Shown: one piece after another, positions 1-12,083 of the stretch
Numbering within the stretch: the first letter of the stretch is position 1
How the letters are laid out: each line of letters begins with the position of its first letter
Source: Metallyticus violacea
Taxonomy: Eukaryota; Arthropoda; Insecta; Mantodea; Metallyticidae
DNA length: 64,000 nucleotides
Assembly: GCA_030762175.1 (NCBI GenBank)
Contig: CM060843.1
Coordinates: forward strand, 111,011,869 to 111,075,868
Direction of reading: 5' to 3'
Made by a program: the position numbers and the translations under genes
The notes under the pieces: generated by a model
Databases searched by the model: none
Seen by the model: the letters and a program-made list of their open reading frames with translations, nothing else
What the model was told of the DNA's origin: nothing

Positions 1-146
1 GGGGATTTCTAAATATAAAGAAAATATTCAAAATAAAATAAAAAATGCTACATTGGCCAAACATATTCGTGTTGATTAGAACTGTATTTACGATACAATG
101 CGGAGTTTATATCAAGGAGGACCTCAATTCCAGCATCTTCTATAAA

Positions 147-195
147 GCACGCACGCACGCACACACGCACACACACATACATACATACATACACA
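147..195. repeat. Compound microsatellite (GCAC)n-(AC)n-(ATAC)n
   Basis: GCAC repeats run into AC repeats and then ATAC repeats. Reading through it produces a histidine/threonine-rich ORF that is only a shadow of the repeat. Confidence 0.9.
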
Positions 196-2904
196 TTACG
201 GAGCGTAGCTTACAGCTAAAGCACGTAGTTCCGAATAACGAACCTAGTTAAAAGATAATAAAATAAAAAGGTGATCATTTACCTGACAACAGCGTTTCAG
301 TTAAAACACATTCAATATCAGTGTAAAAGATTAAAATTGAGGAACATAATGAATATAATGATTTTAGTAAAAAAATTGCACGTGAAATCATCCTTGCTAA
401 AGATATTCAAATGACTGCTATTAAAATACAGACAAAGAAAGAGCAATTCCATATAAAGACTTTTTAGAGCCGTCATTTTTCTCAAGAAAATTCCTTAGAT
501 TTATCAACCCGCAAGAAATGTGACATCAGAAATCCCGTAGATCGCCGAGTATTTTGTCATTCGCCACCCACTCGATTTGGAGCTGCAAGGGCTGGTGATT
601 TGTATTTTTCTTCTCCGAAAAATAAATTCGTGCTAGAACAGCACAAGTTCTGTTCTAGTTGCAAATGACAAAGGAATGCAATTTCTTAGCAGCAGACGGA
701 GTCTGAATATATGTGCTTTCGTATCACAGTTAAAAATTAAAAACAATATATTTGTGTGCTGAAATAAATTAAACATAAACAAAAAAGAAATTGAAAAATA
801 ATAGTAATTTTACTAAAAGGCCAAACTAACAAAAGTTTATGCTGTATTTTAATGATTTTGAGATAAAGAAGTTTTTAATTCTTTATATCACAGCACAGGT
901 GCAAATACATTATTTCTGTACCTTTTCATGTTAAAGCTAAAATTTAAGTTCAAATTGCGTCTAAAATGTCTAGTATCTTTTGATAGGTCGTGCATTAGAA
1001 AATAAGCCCTGGTCATAGATTATACCATTTTTTCTCTCCCCTCCCCCTTTTTATGTTTACAGCTGTAGAGAAGGAATTCTCATATAATCATGATTGCCAA
1101 TTTTTCTCGCATACCTCTGAATTACCGTTGTAGAGTAAAGCAACCGTTTTCTATAGGAGTACAAATTGTGCTTTAAGAGAGCAGAAAACAAAAAACAAAC
1201 AAACAAACAAAAACGAAACAAAACAAACAAATTTACTTAAAACGAGTAAAATAATCGTTTATTTCAGAATTGATCCATAACAAATATTTTGAATTAATGT
1301 GTATAAAATACACATTTTTATACATTTTTTATTTTTCATTATGACAAAGGTTTGATTAATTGAATTTAATGTTTCTCATAAAACCTCTAATTTTATGAAT
1401 AAAACGTAACTTCATTAGTAATGGAAGAGGTGTCAGAAAATTTAAAGTATGAATAAATTAGTGCATTTTTGATAGATTTGAGCCCCGGATGTCATGTTAG
1501 CATAGGGTAGTTCTCATTTTTGCACACTGTTCTAAAAAAATCACTTTACTCAGCATCACAGTAACGCGAGCGCAAACTCAAGTCGCTCTCCCTAAGTTAA
1601 GTTTAATTCTACTTCTTAACCAACGTCAAGAATGCCCACTAGCCGGCAGAAACTGGAATGAGATGGCATATTGGGACTTAAATCGTTAAGGAGATAAAAA
1701 AAGCTGAATTGTTGCTAAACAGATGTCAAAATTTTACACCAAAATTGGATATTAATGACAGGAAAATTTTCCAAAAGAGAGAAGGGGGGGGGGTATTTTA
1801 AAGGAGCACGAGGCCAGAAAAAGGTAATAGTGTAACTCCACTTCTGCTAATTTAGTAGTACTTTGAGTTTACAAAATTTGTGCAAATACGATAAGTCGGT
1901 AAGTAAAAATGTATTGCTATTTATTTAAAACGTAATATGTACATAATAAACCGAAAATAAGTTCAATTAGAATAGAAAATAAAAATGCAAAATACATTCC
2001 CCTGATTGTATTGAATCTCCTGAATAAAACTCTTAACTTATTTAAAACTTACGAATGAAATTTTTGTGTAAAAGGGATAGTAAGTAAGTGTTAAATTCAA
2101 AAAACCAAATTTTGAAACCAAAGTAGTCTATTAATTCGTGAACAAACTTATGTAGGCATCAGAAAATCCTGGATTTGGTTCTCTCATGTCCAGGTCTAAG
2201 AATGTGTGGTCCACGTGTATTTAAACCGCAAGGCAGACCTGCACCTCTCGAGCAAGTCAAGGAAGAGATAGAGGAATGCTGGCGGTATCTGAATAGGGGA
2301 AAAACAGTTTCTAATTCTTTCAGAACGATCTTTATTGCAGTCTTAAAAACATTTTAGTGCGCTGAATTCTTAGCTATATTTTCCAGCTTACTATGACAAC
2401 GATCTTTAAAGGTTTTATTGAAACGTGTTCCTCTAAACGTAATACACTGTATGTGGCTCATGCATAATGGGGCACCGTTTCGTTATTTTACTGTTGCTAT
2501 AGCATACTGGGGCAGTGATTTCCAAATATTTTGCCAATCGTGGGAAACAGACATTCTAGCCCACTCTAATGCCCTCGATTCCTTGGTGTAATTTAAAGGT
2601 CGTTGTGTATTCCCGACCTATAGAATAAATGGAAAATTTTGCCGCATGCTAACAAGGATGAGCAGATGTGAGAGATACCCGAAAATGGGAGGTGGTAAGA
2701 CAGTTCTTGATACGGAGCTTAGGAGTTGCATTAAAACCCTGATGTAAGCGGATTAAAAAAAAGTTAAATCTGTACAATAGAAAAAACTGAGCAAAACAAT
2801 CGTAATATATGAACTTTTTTACTTGTTTAGGTCCTCTTTTAATTCCTCAGAAGTTTCCTATATGATAAGTAACACACTGTATATAGGAATCTTCATTACT
2901 ATGT

Positions 2905-2910
<6 letters not shown>

Positions 2911-2944
<34 letters not shown>

Positions 2945-2966
2945 CGCGCGCACGCGGGGGGGGGGG
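2911..2966. repeat. (TG)16 microsatellite followed by GC alternation and an 11-G run
   Basis: Sixteen TG units are followed by alternating purine-pyrimidine GCGCGCGCACGC and then eleven consecutive G. The alternating part could adopt Z-DNA and the G-run is prone to slippage. Confidence 0.9.
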
Positions 2967-4330
2967 TGGTCACAAAGCTTAATCGTCACAGATGACGATA
3001 AGCTACAAGGCCCGATTCTGTTGTTTCATGCTTTCGGAGTCACGGGATAGGAAAGAAGGAGAGGTGAATAGGAGAAGAATAACTCTCTGCTGTATGGACT
3101 TCTCAAAGTATTTATTGCAACCATGATGATTCGGTTGCCTCCTGCTGCTTTGGCAGCCGATGTTAATTTAATACGCGAAGTATGCTGCTGTTCATGTAAT
3201 ATTCTCGAAGCTAGAAAATATGCTATATACTAGATTTGAATTTGGACCACGTGGTTCACTTAGCTCATTCAGGGCTTCATGGCAAAATTCACGGATTCTA
3301 GACTCTGATCCTCTGATTGGTGAGTCAAAACTCAAATTAAGGCGCTCATACTTAATATTTTAAAATCGTTCCTTATAAGTAGGCGTTGGAACAGGCGTCC
3401 ATTCAATGCCACGGCGCGTTCATCGATTTTACCGTCTATTAAGGAATGTTCAACAGTACCTGAATGTTTTGTAGCTTCCTTAGAATACAAAAGAGTATTG
3501 TTCAGACCCCTCTTCGCCAGGCTCACCTTTCTATTGTATTAGCTCGCGTCTTCCGCTGGAGGGTCGTAAACAAAAGCACTAAATGACACTATGTTGTACA
3601 AACACTTGCTTTTACAAAGAATTTCCTGCATATTTACATTATAACTTATTTGTATTAGTTATACAATTTACATCAGACCTCTTAGATATTAATAGTACGC
3701 TCCATGCTAATCACAAGACATAAAACACTAGGCATATATAAGTATGCTATAATTTATGCAATATCCAACTTTGTTTCCTTGTGGGGTCGAGGGTGGAAGA
3801 TCTCTCTCAACTACTAAGAATTTGCAGCAATGTTTTCATCAGGCCTAAATAAAATTGAAGACACTTGCTCGAATGCATTATATGTGTATCTATCATAGCT
3901 ATCATAAATTTGTTCACTTTGACGATTTATTGTTTGTTATATTATGAACTCACTACATACAAGATCTTTCTCGTTCAATTTCGCACAGGTTTCAGCGAAA
4001 CAAAACGAAAAAGATAGCCGTGTAGCATTGGTAAGGGGTAAATTAAGATACCAAGAAAGAGTTGAAATCATGTAATTTTGGTTGAGATCCCAGACTAATC
4101 GTGATCAAAAAGCTTGTAGTTATCTGCTATCTACACTAGATATAGATCTAGTATAGACTAATCTTCATAAATAAACTAAATTTTAATGTTTAGCAGACAT
4201 ATACTAAAAGGGTTCTGTATTTATTTTATTACGCTTGAAACGAAACAAAATATATATTGCTATAATCTTTCATATTGACATAGTAATAGTTCAACATAGC
4301 AGTATAGTCCAAATTTATCTCACGTTCATT

Positions 4331-4353
4331 TTTTTTTTTTCTGTCTTCATCAT

Positions 4354-4386
<33 letters not shown>
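4331..4386. repeat. Poly-T run and (AC)15 microsatellite
   Basis: A run of at least ten T (from about 4329) is followed 17 bases later by fifteen AC units (4357-4386). ORFs on both strands here with valine/cysteine or threonine/histidine tracts are repeat translation. Confidence 0.9.
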
Positions 4387-4388
<2 letters not shown>

Positions 4389-7300
4389 ATGAAATACACA
4401 GAAAGACGGAAAATGGTTCTATAGGAACTAAAAGAAATATTAGCCGTTAAGTCAATTTCATTGATCATGCATGAGATCGCAAACACCTCTAATATTATAA
4501 AGCGAAAAAAATTAATAAAAGGTTAGGAGAAAAACTGATAGATTACAAATAGGTTATATTTATTATGTGAAACAATTTGAAAAGAAACTTACAAATAAGA
4601 TAAATGAAGTAAGGAAGGAGAATTTCAAGGAGAAAATAACAAACATTATGAAATATGAGCAAGTGACGCTAATCAGCGATTGTGGAAGAAGTGTAATCAA
4701 TTCTTCTGTACCCATTTCATGCATTACTAGTCTAAGGACCTCGACTACCACGCACTCATAGTGAACTCTTCAACTTTGTATCGACATTTTAAATATGAAT
4801 TCATGAGTTTATCTTTACGTAGTCTGAGTAAGAATGTTTGAATTACAATGGTATGGAGATCTTAGTCGTCGCGCTGAATTAAATAAAAAAAAAAAAAAGA
4901 ACGCGTTGATAATGTGCTGCATGAATTGTGGTTTAGTGCTTCTTCCTTCTTTTACAGGGAAGTCATATAAAAAGTTTTTGTAATGACGTAATAGATTGAG
5001 TCATGTGCCTGCATGCGTATTTAAGTTGAGAGCAAGCAGTGAGGTTGTAGTGTATGTAACCAGAGTTTTGTTTGTTCCCCCCCCCCCTTACGCCTGCCAG
5101 TGCTCCTCTGCCACAAATGGTGGCGAATGTTTCGTTCTTTCTTTTCTTTATAACCTACTCCCTCTATGCCTCTGTAATTACGATGTAATGATATCTAAAC
5201 CAAACTTGCATTTCTGGGAAACACGTTTCATCTACTTTAAGAATAAAAATTTTCGTGCTTAGTAGTTGAAAATATTGTTTAACGGTTTTATGTATTACGT
5301 TGCATATTCTTTTTAAGTAGACATGCTATATAATGAAAAATAAGGCTATTATTAAGTAACTTTGTTTATAAACTAATTAATATTTAATTGCTATACCATC
5401 TGAATTATTTATATTTTGCTTTATGCTAAAAATAAAACTCTAAACTGGTTGAATCTGCCTTTTTGTACCAGCTGCAGTTTTTGCGAGTACAACCCAATAT
5501 TTTATGTACAACTTTCCTCTTCGTAAAATTCAAAAGCTGAAATGTTCTCCTAAACCATGATTTCCAAATTACCGTCAGAATACTTTACATCAACACCACA
5601 CGCGCACATTCCAGAACACGTCCCCTATTAATTACTCAGCAATGACAAACACTTTTCTCGCGAGATAGAGCTTTCAGTATGAAACTGAACTTTCTTTTCA
5701 TACTGTGGTAATATGCATACATTTATGTTTATTTAATGAAAATGTTATCCAGTATAATTTATGAGCAACCGTATTTGATGATAAAATGCTTTACAGTACT
5801 TCTGAAAACATTTTTGCCGATAATTTTGGAATAAGAGCTTTGCAATCCTTATGGATGTAGGAACAGAGCCAAGAAAGGTTTACATTCCTCTGCAATAAAA
5901 GTTTCTACATATGTTCGGTTTCTTTTTTACTCTATTACTAAATAAACCTATTCGGACATTACGAATAAGGCTGTGTTACTACATGCACTTTCAATTATTT
6001 ATGGTTAATTTAAAGCTGTCACCCCAGTTACATTGACCAATGCAGACGTGTTATGTTTCAAGCTACGTCCTAAATGTCAAACGAATGCTATTTAATTTGA
6101 TGCTACACATTGAAAATTGAAGTCTTATAGAAATTTGATTACACTGATGGTCTAAGACATAAAATAGCGGAAACAAAACTTAATGATGACAAGATTATAG
6201 AAAAAAAAATATCTACCTTCTCTTTCAGCCTACGGGGAAGTTTCCCTTGAGGCTTTGAAAGAGGAAACTTACAAGAGTAAACCTAATTTTATCTCATAAC
6301 AGAGCAAGAACAAAAACATTTAATTTCAGACTGTACGCTTCCGATTGAATTTTCTATCGTTTTTGCTCCTTTTTCTCTTTCTCCTTAATAATATTTTTCT
6401 TATCCGTAAACTTGAATTTCTCAACCGTCTGTTTCCACATCCTTTCAACTAAATCCAGCTACTGGAAATTAACTTAGGTATTTTCGTGCCCTTCCTTCCA
6501 GAAGCCGTTTCCGTACCTATAGCAACAGTCCATTTTAATTAACTCTGCAAAATGAATAACAATTTACACTTGGCAGGAGCGACTGCAGACGAAGCTGAAG
6601 CACTCGGTGAAATCTTTTGTTATCCTATCGGAATTTTCTTCTAATTTGTGGCCTGAAATTCTCTCTATCGAAAACTTAAGAAAAAAATTGTTGGGGTAAT
6701 TGGGAGAATAAAAGTTTTGTTCTTAGTTGCACATGTTTTAAGTGTTCATTTCTTTTCAGCAAATTGGTAAAAAGGGCTATAAATTATTCCCAGTCTGTGA
6801 AAATGTTTTGCTGATACAATTTGCTACGTGAACATTTACTATTAATGTTTCAGTAATCGAACATCGATGTAACCCATATAGTTTTAAAAGAATTTCTAAA
6901 GTGATTTTAATTTATGATAGGAGCTTTGTGATATCTGTTTTATCATAGTGTCCGGTTTTTAATATAATTCTGAGCATGCTAATGTAATTAACAGTCATAT
7001 TTTATGAGTACTCGTTTCTAGTGTGACCTACCACGTTTTTAACGGAATTAGTTCCTGTAATTCTTCTAAGATTAGCTTGTATATTAATAGAGATATGTAG
7101 CCAGTGTATATATTGAAACCGGAATAGTTAAATTAGACACCCTCAAAATCATTTATAAGGAATAAATTATTTACTTGCCAACTAATATGAATAGATCATA
7201 CCTGTAAGGTTAAATGCACCACAAATACCATAAATGAAAGTTTATTATTATTCCATGTATTGTAATTGCAATCAATGTAATATGAATTAGATATTGACTC

Positions 7301-9611
7301 TAGGAAGATATGTGTGATTGTTGGGCGGAAGGCTATTTTCCTGCAGGCATGCGGCCGCACCCGAGCAGTTGTTAAAGTGACCTGAGAGAAATTATTAAAT
7401 GCTTTATAAACCGGATGCTCCATGAACGAATGGTAAAGTTGTGTCAAGGATGAACGTTTCTTCCGCATTGACACTCCGTCTTTGTTATATTAGGTGAACG
7501 AAAAGTGCCATAAACCAGGGTGAAGCAAACGCAGGAGAGTCGAGCAGTAGCTTTTGAACAGAGTACAAGAGAACTATCAGTAAGTGTTTATGTGTTTACG
7601 AGCGAGATAGTGAGACTTCAGTTTTATTAAGTGACAAATCTGAGTTAATTTTAAGTTTATACGTGACTTTACAATGTAACGTCCACTCTCCAGGCGCTCT
7701 TGGTAATTGAGGATAATTAGTTGGTGTTAGTTATAACGAACACAGCTAGCTATCGCATCCGACAAACAATTTAAGTTATAATTTCTGTGATAGTGGTAAA
7801 GGAACAAATTCCAAAAAAAGAGACACGTTCATGCGTAAGTGACACTCAACTTGCCTTAAATTCTTCACGAAGTAACCGATTCTCCACCCAATACCATGGA
7901 CTGTGAACAGTAAAGAAATGTTGGTAGTGAAACACCATAAATCGGTTGATTATAGTGTCAATACCCTCCCTTATCATTTTCCTTTCTCTGTTATATCCAG
8001 GTAATTAGAATTCTAGCAAGAAGAATCTCCTCGGAGCTAGTCGGAGCAAATTGTATGTCAGGGGAAACATCATGGGGAGAGAAAAAGAAAATCAACATCA
8101 ATCCCATTAATAAAAATACTTTCCTAGTCTCCTCTCTATCCTTACATATAATTAACACCCAATATTTTAAATACCGTTGCAATATATATATGATGCGGTA
8201 TACATAGGATATGATGCAGTTCTTATATTGTACCATTAGTTTAAACAGAAAAGCGATTTCAATAATTTTGAAGCCTCCTATAACGTTTGTTAAAGTGAAA
8301 TTCTTTCTTTTACTTATAACACAATGCTTCAAACTATGATTTACTAATACTCTGATATTAATGAATGAATACTTCTTTATTACATCTTTGATTACAAAAT
8401 GCATTTAATGGTTTGAATAGGTCCAAGTGGCTTAAATTAAATAAAATGTTTTGCCCAAGATTGAAGTTAATCTTTGTTCTTATACCTACACAATTTTTTA
8501 TTTTTAAGAGGAGCACGCCATTATAAGTATACATTTTAGTTAAACTGACATATTTGTTCTCTGATGGCACTACGCAAGGGAATAGTTATCAAGAAGGTCG
8601 TATGGGAAGTTTATCTTCTTATTCATTGTTGGTTGCAGCAGGTCGTAAACTCATTTAGATTTTTGAAAATTAAGATTTAACCGCAGCATTATTGGCTTAA
8701 GGAGGGGCATTTACATCCTGCGTAAATATTTCGAACAAGTTATACGAGTTTTAGAAGCGCCATAACGGCAAAACTGTATTAAGTAGAAACTTTCTGTTAT
8801 GGAACTCTGCGTTAGTAAATGCATTTGTAATCCTCTTACAAATACACCTTTTTAATCTGCTTAAAAACACATATATTAATATGTTTCAGCATTCTGTATA
8901 TACAGGGCAGCTCGTTTAACATTTTCACCTCCAATAATATTATAATTATTGTTACGACACGAAGAGAATAAAACGAGAGATCGAGCATTTTATTATATAA
9001 TAAAAGTTTTAAATAAATCAATGTAAAGATATGACGGTTAACGTCATTTTAGTATATGTAATAACACTACACATTTTGAGCAGATAGCATTAAAGCAATG
9101 TACATAAATAACATATTAAGCATAATTATTCTGAAAGTACAGAATGTTTGCGGTGTGGAGTCATTTTCTCACAGTAGGAGCTTTATAGGTTATGTTCAAG
9201 GGGACCAACATTTGTTTTGCAACACTCCTGAGCACGCGCTACTTCATTTGCTAATAATCCTTTTAAATCGTTTCGTAAATGCTGGCTGCTGAAATTTTAA
9301 GTCAGGAAAGTCTAGAACAGGTCAACCCAGCATCGTGAGGATAATTGGGAAGCTGCATGATACAGAGGCAATACCATTCGTTCTCGAAAGCCGCGAATAG
9401 GAAACTGGTGGAGTGTCAGCATGCCCCCTTACAATACACTGTCTAACTATATTACAAAACGGAGATAGAGTACTCGGCGGTCGCTGCGGTCGGCCAAGGC
9501 CCCCTTGGACTATCGCGCCAAGAGGAAGAAGATAAAATCATATGGCGTCTAAGAAATCTGTGATTATATTTACTAAAACCTCAATCTGTCCTTCCGATTT
9601 TTTGATACCTA

Positions 9612-10660
9612 CGAGGGTAGAACCATAAGTTTCCGGCATAACCATTTTCTAGGTATAATAATGCCAAAAAACTACATTTCACTAGTTACCCTTTATTGCA
9701 ATACACTTATCACATCTTTGAATTAATATTTCAATACCCCCTCCCCCAAAATAGTCAGAAGTGTGGTATGCAAAATGGACATAAACACCACCCGTCACTT
9801 TCGTGTCACACTTAATTTTCCTTCCTTGAAGGTCCTTCTTGAGTTATGAGAAGAGGAAACATTCACTGGAGCTAGATCTGAGCTGCTTGGGTGGATGGTC
9901 GATCTGCTTGACAGCTTCATTTCTTCACAGCTACCTTTGCAACAAGAGCTGTGTGCACAGGCGCGTTGTCTTGAAGAAGGCGCACCCCACCACTGAGTTT
10001 TCCTCGACTTTTCTTTTCGATGGAAAGCACGTAGTCTGTGCAGTAGGTCAGCATAGTACTCCATTTACTGTGGTGTTCCTCTCCTTGAAGTAAATGAAGA
10101 GTATTTCTTCACAGTCCCAAAAGATTTTGGCCATAATCTTCTTGGTTTACTGAGTGACCTTGGCCTTTAGAGGCGGTGCTTCGTCAGGTTTACGCCACTT
10201 CATTGATTCTCTTTTGAACAATGGATCATAGTAGAGGACCATGGTTTCATCTCCTGTAGCAATGGTTTGAAGAACTTCTCCCTCGTTGCCACGGCAGAGT
10301 TCCTAAAATACATGACAACAGATGGCTCGCTGCTACTTTTGGACTGAGGAAAGAAGTCTTGCACTAATCTTATTCATATTTAAATGTTCAGGAATAATTC
10401 AAAGGACTGTTGTTTTAGAAAGGCTCAACCTTGCTGCTGCTTTGAGTCGCCGGTCTTCCATAATTTCTGCTTCCACAAGAGTATAGGCAAGTATAGGCTC
10501 TTCTGTCTCGACCAATTCGAAAACGTTTACCCCATTCTTTTACAGTATGATATCAGGGGGATGCTTCCCCATATACATCGTCCAATCGCTGTTTAATTTC
10601 ATTCGGGGTAAGCCCTTTTGTGAAGAATTTAACACCAGCTTGATACTCCATCTTCACAAT
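9612..10660 (-). mobile_element. Mariner-like element, 5' end not found, coding region broken
   Basis: Minus-strand D,D34D-type mariner remnant. The 3' terminal inverted repeat lies at 9612-9657, begins CGAGGGTAG after a TA dinucleotide (9610-9611) and contains CCATAAGTTTCCGGC. The same end closes the copy at 30.4 kb and, in related form, the fragment at 47.3 kb. The probable start codon is the ATG at 10651-10649. The N-terminal mariner helix-turn-helix region follows in broken frames, including EDRRLKAAARLS. Further on come EYYADLLHRLR, then LLQDNAPVHTALVA (second catalytic Asp in the DNAP motif) and CFLFS, matching the usual YFLFSKLK. Several frameshifts and stops exclude a working transposase. 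No matching 5' inverted repeat is visible up to 10850. Confidence 0.8.
9763..10651 (-). pseudogene. Mariner transposase pseudogene
   Basis: The enzyme would be a DDD transposase that excises and inserts its own element at TA sites in the nucleus. From the ATG at 10651 the product starts MEYQAGVKFFTKG, the usual opening of this mariner group. An ILAYTLVEAEI-like helix-turn-helix stretch follows. The C-terminal half shows YYADLLHRLR and the second catalytic Asp (QDNAP), but in two different reading frames around 10000. The region that should carry SPDLAPSD reads as a corrupted serine-rich stretch, so the third catalytic Asp is not recognisable in frame. The central region is also scrambled by stops. 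A family relative lies at 29.97-30.45 kb. Assignment to mariner is firm; the exact subfamily is not determined. Confidence 0.75.
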
Positions 10661-10865
10661 CTTCTACACCGAGTCTTCTTTATGCATCTATATCTGAACA
10701 AATGAGCACATCTTTATTTAAAGCCGTTGCAAGCAATATGTCCGATCATGCGATTTCGAATATCAATCTGAAGAAATTAAACAGATGCAATAACCGAGCC
10801 GAAAGTGATACCAAGAGACTGTCCAAGTGATTTCGCAAAATAAATAAATAAAAATAAAAATCAAT

Positions 10866-10867
10866 AT

Positions 10868-10927
<60 letters not shown>
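10866..10927. repeat. (AC)n(AT)n microsatellite
   Basis: Five AC units run into about 25 AT/TA units. It lies just beyond the point where the 5' end of the 9.6-kb mariner would be expected, which may explain why that end cannot be traced. Confidence 0.95.
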
Positions 10928-10930
<3 letters not shown>

Positions 10931-11702
10931 ATTGCTAAAACTACCTTAAGGACACTGGTTGAAATTGTTATTTTATCTTTACTGATTAAATATCTAAAAC
11001 GAATTAGCGTAAAATGAGACTAAATACATTCAGATAAAGTGTGATTCTAATATTGGGAGATGAACACAAATGTTTTTGTTGTCATTTTGTCTCAATAAAA
11101 GCAATGTATCAGATAATGCGCCAGGGTAATCCATAATTAGTATTACGGTAATAAGAAGTGAAATTTGTATGAATAAAAATTACGGTAGCGCATATAATTC
11201 ACTTTAGTGAAAGCACGCTGCTCAGGGCAATGATTAACCACAAAGCTCTAAACCAATTGTGTTACTCACCCCTACGTAACCACTGAAGCGAATTACATTT
11301 AGAGCAAGCATTAGTTTCTAGAAAATGAGGAAAGAGAGTACAAAGCTTTAAAATTACGGCGTTTCCACTTTTAAACTAATTATTTTATGTAACCTGAGGT
11401 TTTTGTTTCGTCTTTTTTTAATTAAAATGTACACGTATGTCAGTGTATTATATTGAATTTGGTAAGAAACTCGTGTTATAGGTAGCAATGCGACACAATC
11501 ATTAGTAACAATTTATACAGGGTGTAGTCGAACAATGGAAAGAAACTTCAGGGGGAGGTTCCTGATAGGGAAACGACTAACCTCCTCCATCACAAGGAAC
11601 AGCAATGCAACCTGGATTGCGAAAGAAAAAGCCTTTATGTTTATCAGTTTGATAATATTTGTAATGCGAAAAGTTTCTTTTGACATCGCATGAGGTATCG
11701 CC
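10928..11702. other. Non-genic stretch with a possible transposon end
   Basis: No gene is visible. At 11515-11530 the motif TACAGGGTGTAGTCGAAC has the form of the terminus of an insect DNA transposon (TA followed by CAGGGTG), and purine-rich GC-richer sequence follows to about 11620. No matching inverted end was found, so this is left unassigned. Confidence 0.4.
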
Positions 11703-11989
11703 ACGAGTGGCCAAGGTCGTTCAAGGCGAGAACTCGCGAGCGGGCTGTCTGGGTTCGAATTCGGCCAGGACAGTCCTCCCTGACTGTGTGTTTTTTTTTT
11801 TCCCCAGGTTTTTCTAATTCCTCATAACTGGCAAATGCCGGGGAGGTACCCTCAACTTAGGCCTGGAACGCTTCCTTCCTTAAAAAATTACCCTTTCCCA
11901 AGTTATAATTTCATCTCATATATCATCAGTGTCCACCGCCTCCGGTGCCTCAGTAGTAAAAACGGGCGTTAAGCACTGCTCAAAAAAAA
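11703..11989 (+). mobile_element. tRNA-derived SINE (family 1), copy 1
   Basis: The head is tRNA-like: an A-box-like GTGGCCAAGGTCGTTCAAGG and a B-box-like GGGTTCGAATTC, as expected for an internal RNA polymerase III promoter. A family body follows: GTCCTCCCTGACTG, a T-run and TTTTTCTAATTCCTCATAA, then GGCAAATGCCGGGGAGGTACC and a 3' part ending in AACGGGCGTTAAGCAC plus an A-rich tail. The same order of blocks occurs at 43081, 43953 (3' half only), 56889 and, reversed, 32196. The head resembles a Ser/Leu-type tRNA. It needs LINE proteins from elsewhere to move. Confidence 0.85.
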
Positions 11990-12083
11990 TGCCTGAAAAT
12001 ATCCATTGATCCTGGCCGAAATTGAACCTACGATCTTCGGTTTAGGAGGCAAGTATGGTTACCACTACACCACCAGTATCGAC
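11990..12083 (-). mobile_element. SINE family 2 head, reversed fragment
   Basis: On the minus strand the sequence reads GGTGGTGTAGTGGTAACC (A-box-like), then a B-box-like GGTTCAATTTC, then GGCCAGGATCAATGG. This matches the head of the SINE at 30958. Only about 94 bases remain. It directly abuts the A-rich tail of the preceding SINE-1 copy, giving a tail-to-tail pair. Confidence 0.65.

Larger units (their letters stand above)
1..9611. other. Non-genic AT-rich region with simple repeats
   Basis: No coding region can be supported on either strand. Short ORFs here have no recognisable domain and none is longer than about 140 codons. Besides the separately listed microsatellites the stretch holds an (AAAC)n-like tract near 1184-1232, a run of 10 G near 1784-1793 inside purine-rich sequence, a poly-A tract near 4887-4900 and a C-run near 5079. 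A motif near 8903 (TACAGGGCAGCTCG) resembles the way many insect DNA transposons begin, but no partner end was found. It could be intergenic or the inside of a large intron. Confidence 0.6.

Noticed and set aside
2175..2357. 60-codon ORF with less biased composition (RPAPLEQVKEEIEECWRYLN)
   Set aside because: It looks slightly coding-like but is short, has no recognised domain and no clear splice sites; not enough to call an exon.
7196..7474. 92-codon minus-strand ORF in a slightly GC-richer patch
   Set aside because: No match to a known transposase or host domain that I can recognise, and no repeat partner in the window.
7991..8404. 137-codon minus-strand ORF
   Set aside because: Lysine/isoleucine/phenylalanine-rich, as expected for chance translation of AT-rich DNA; no domain and no splice context.
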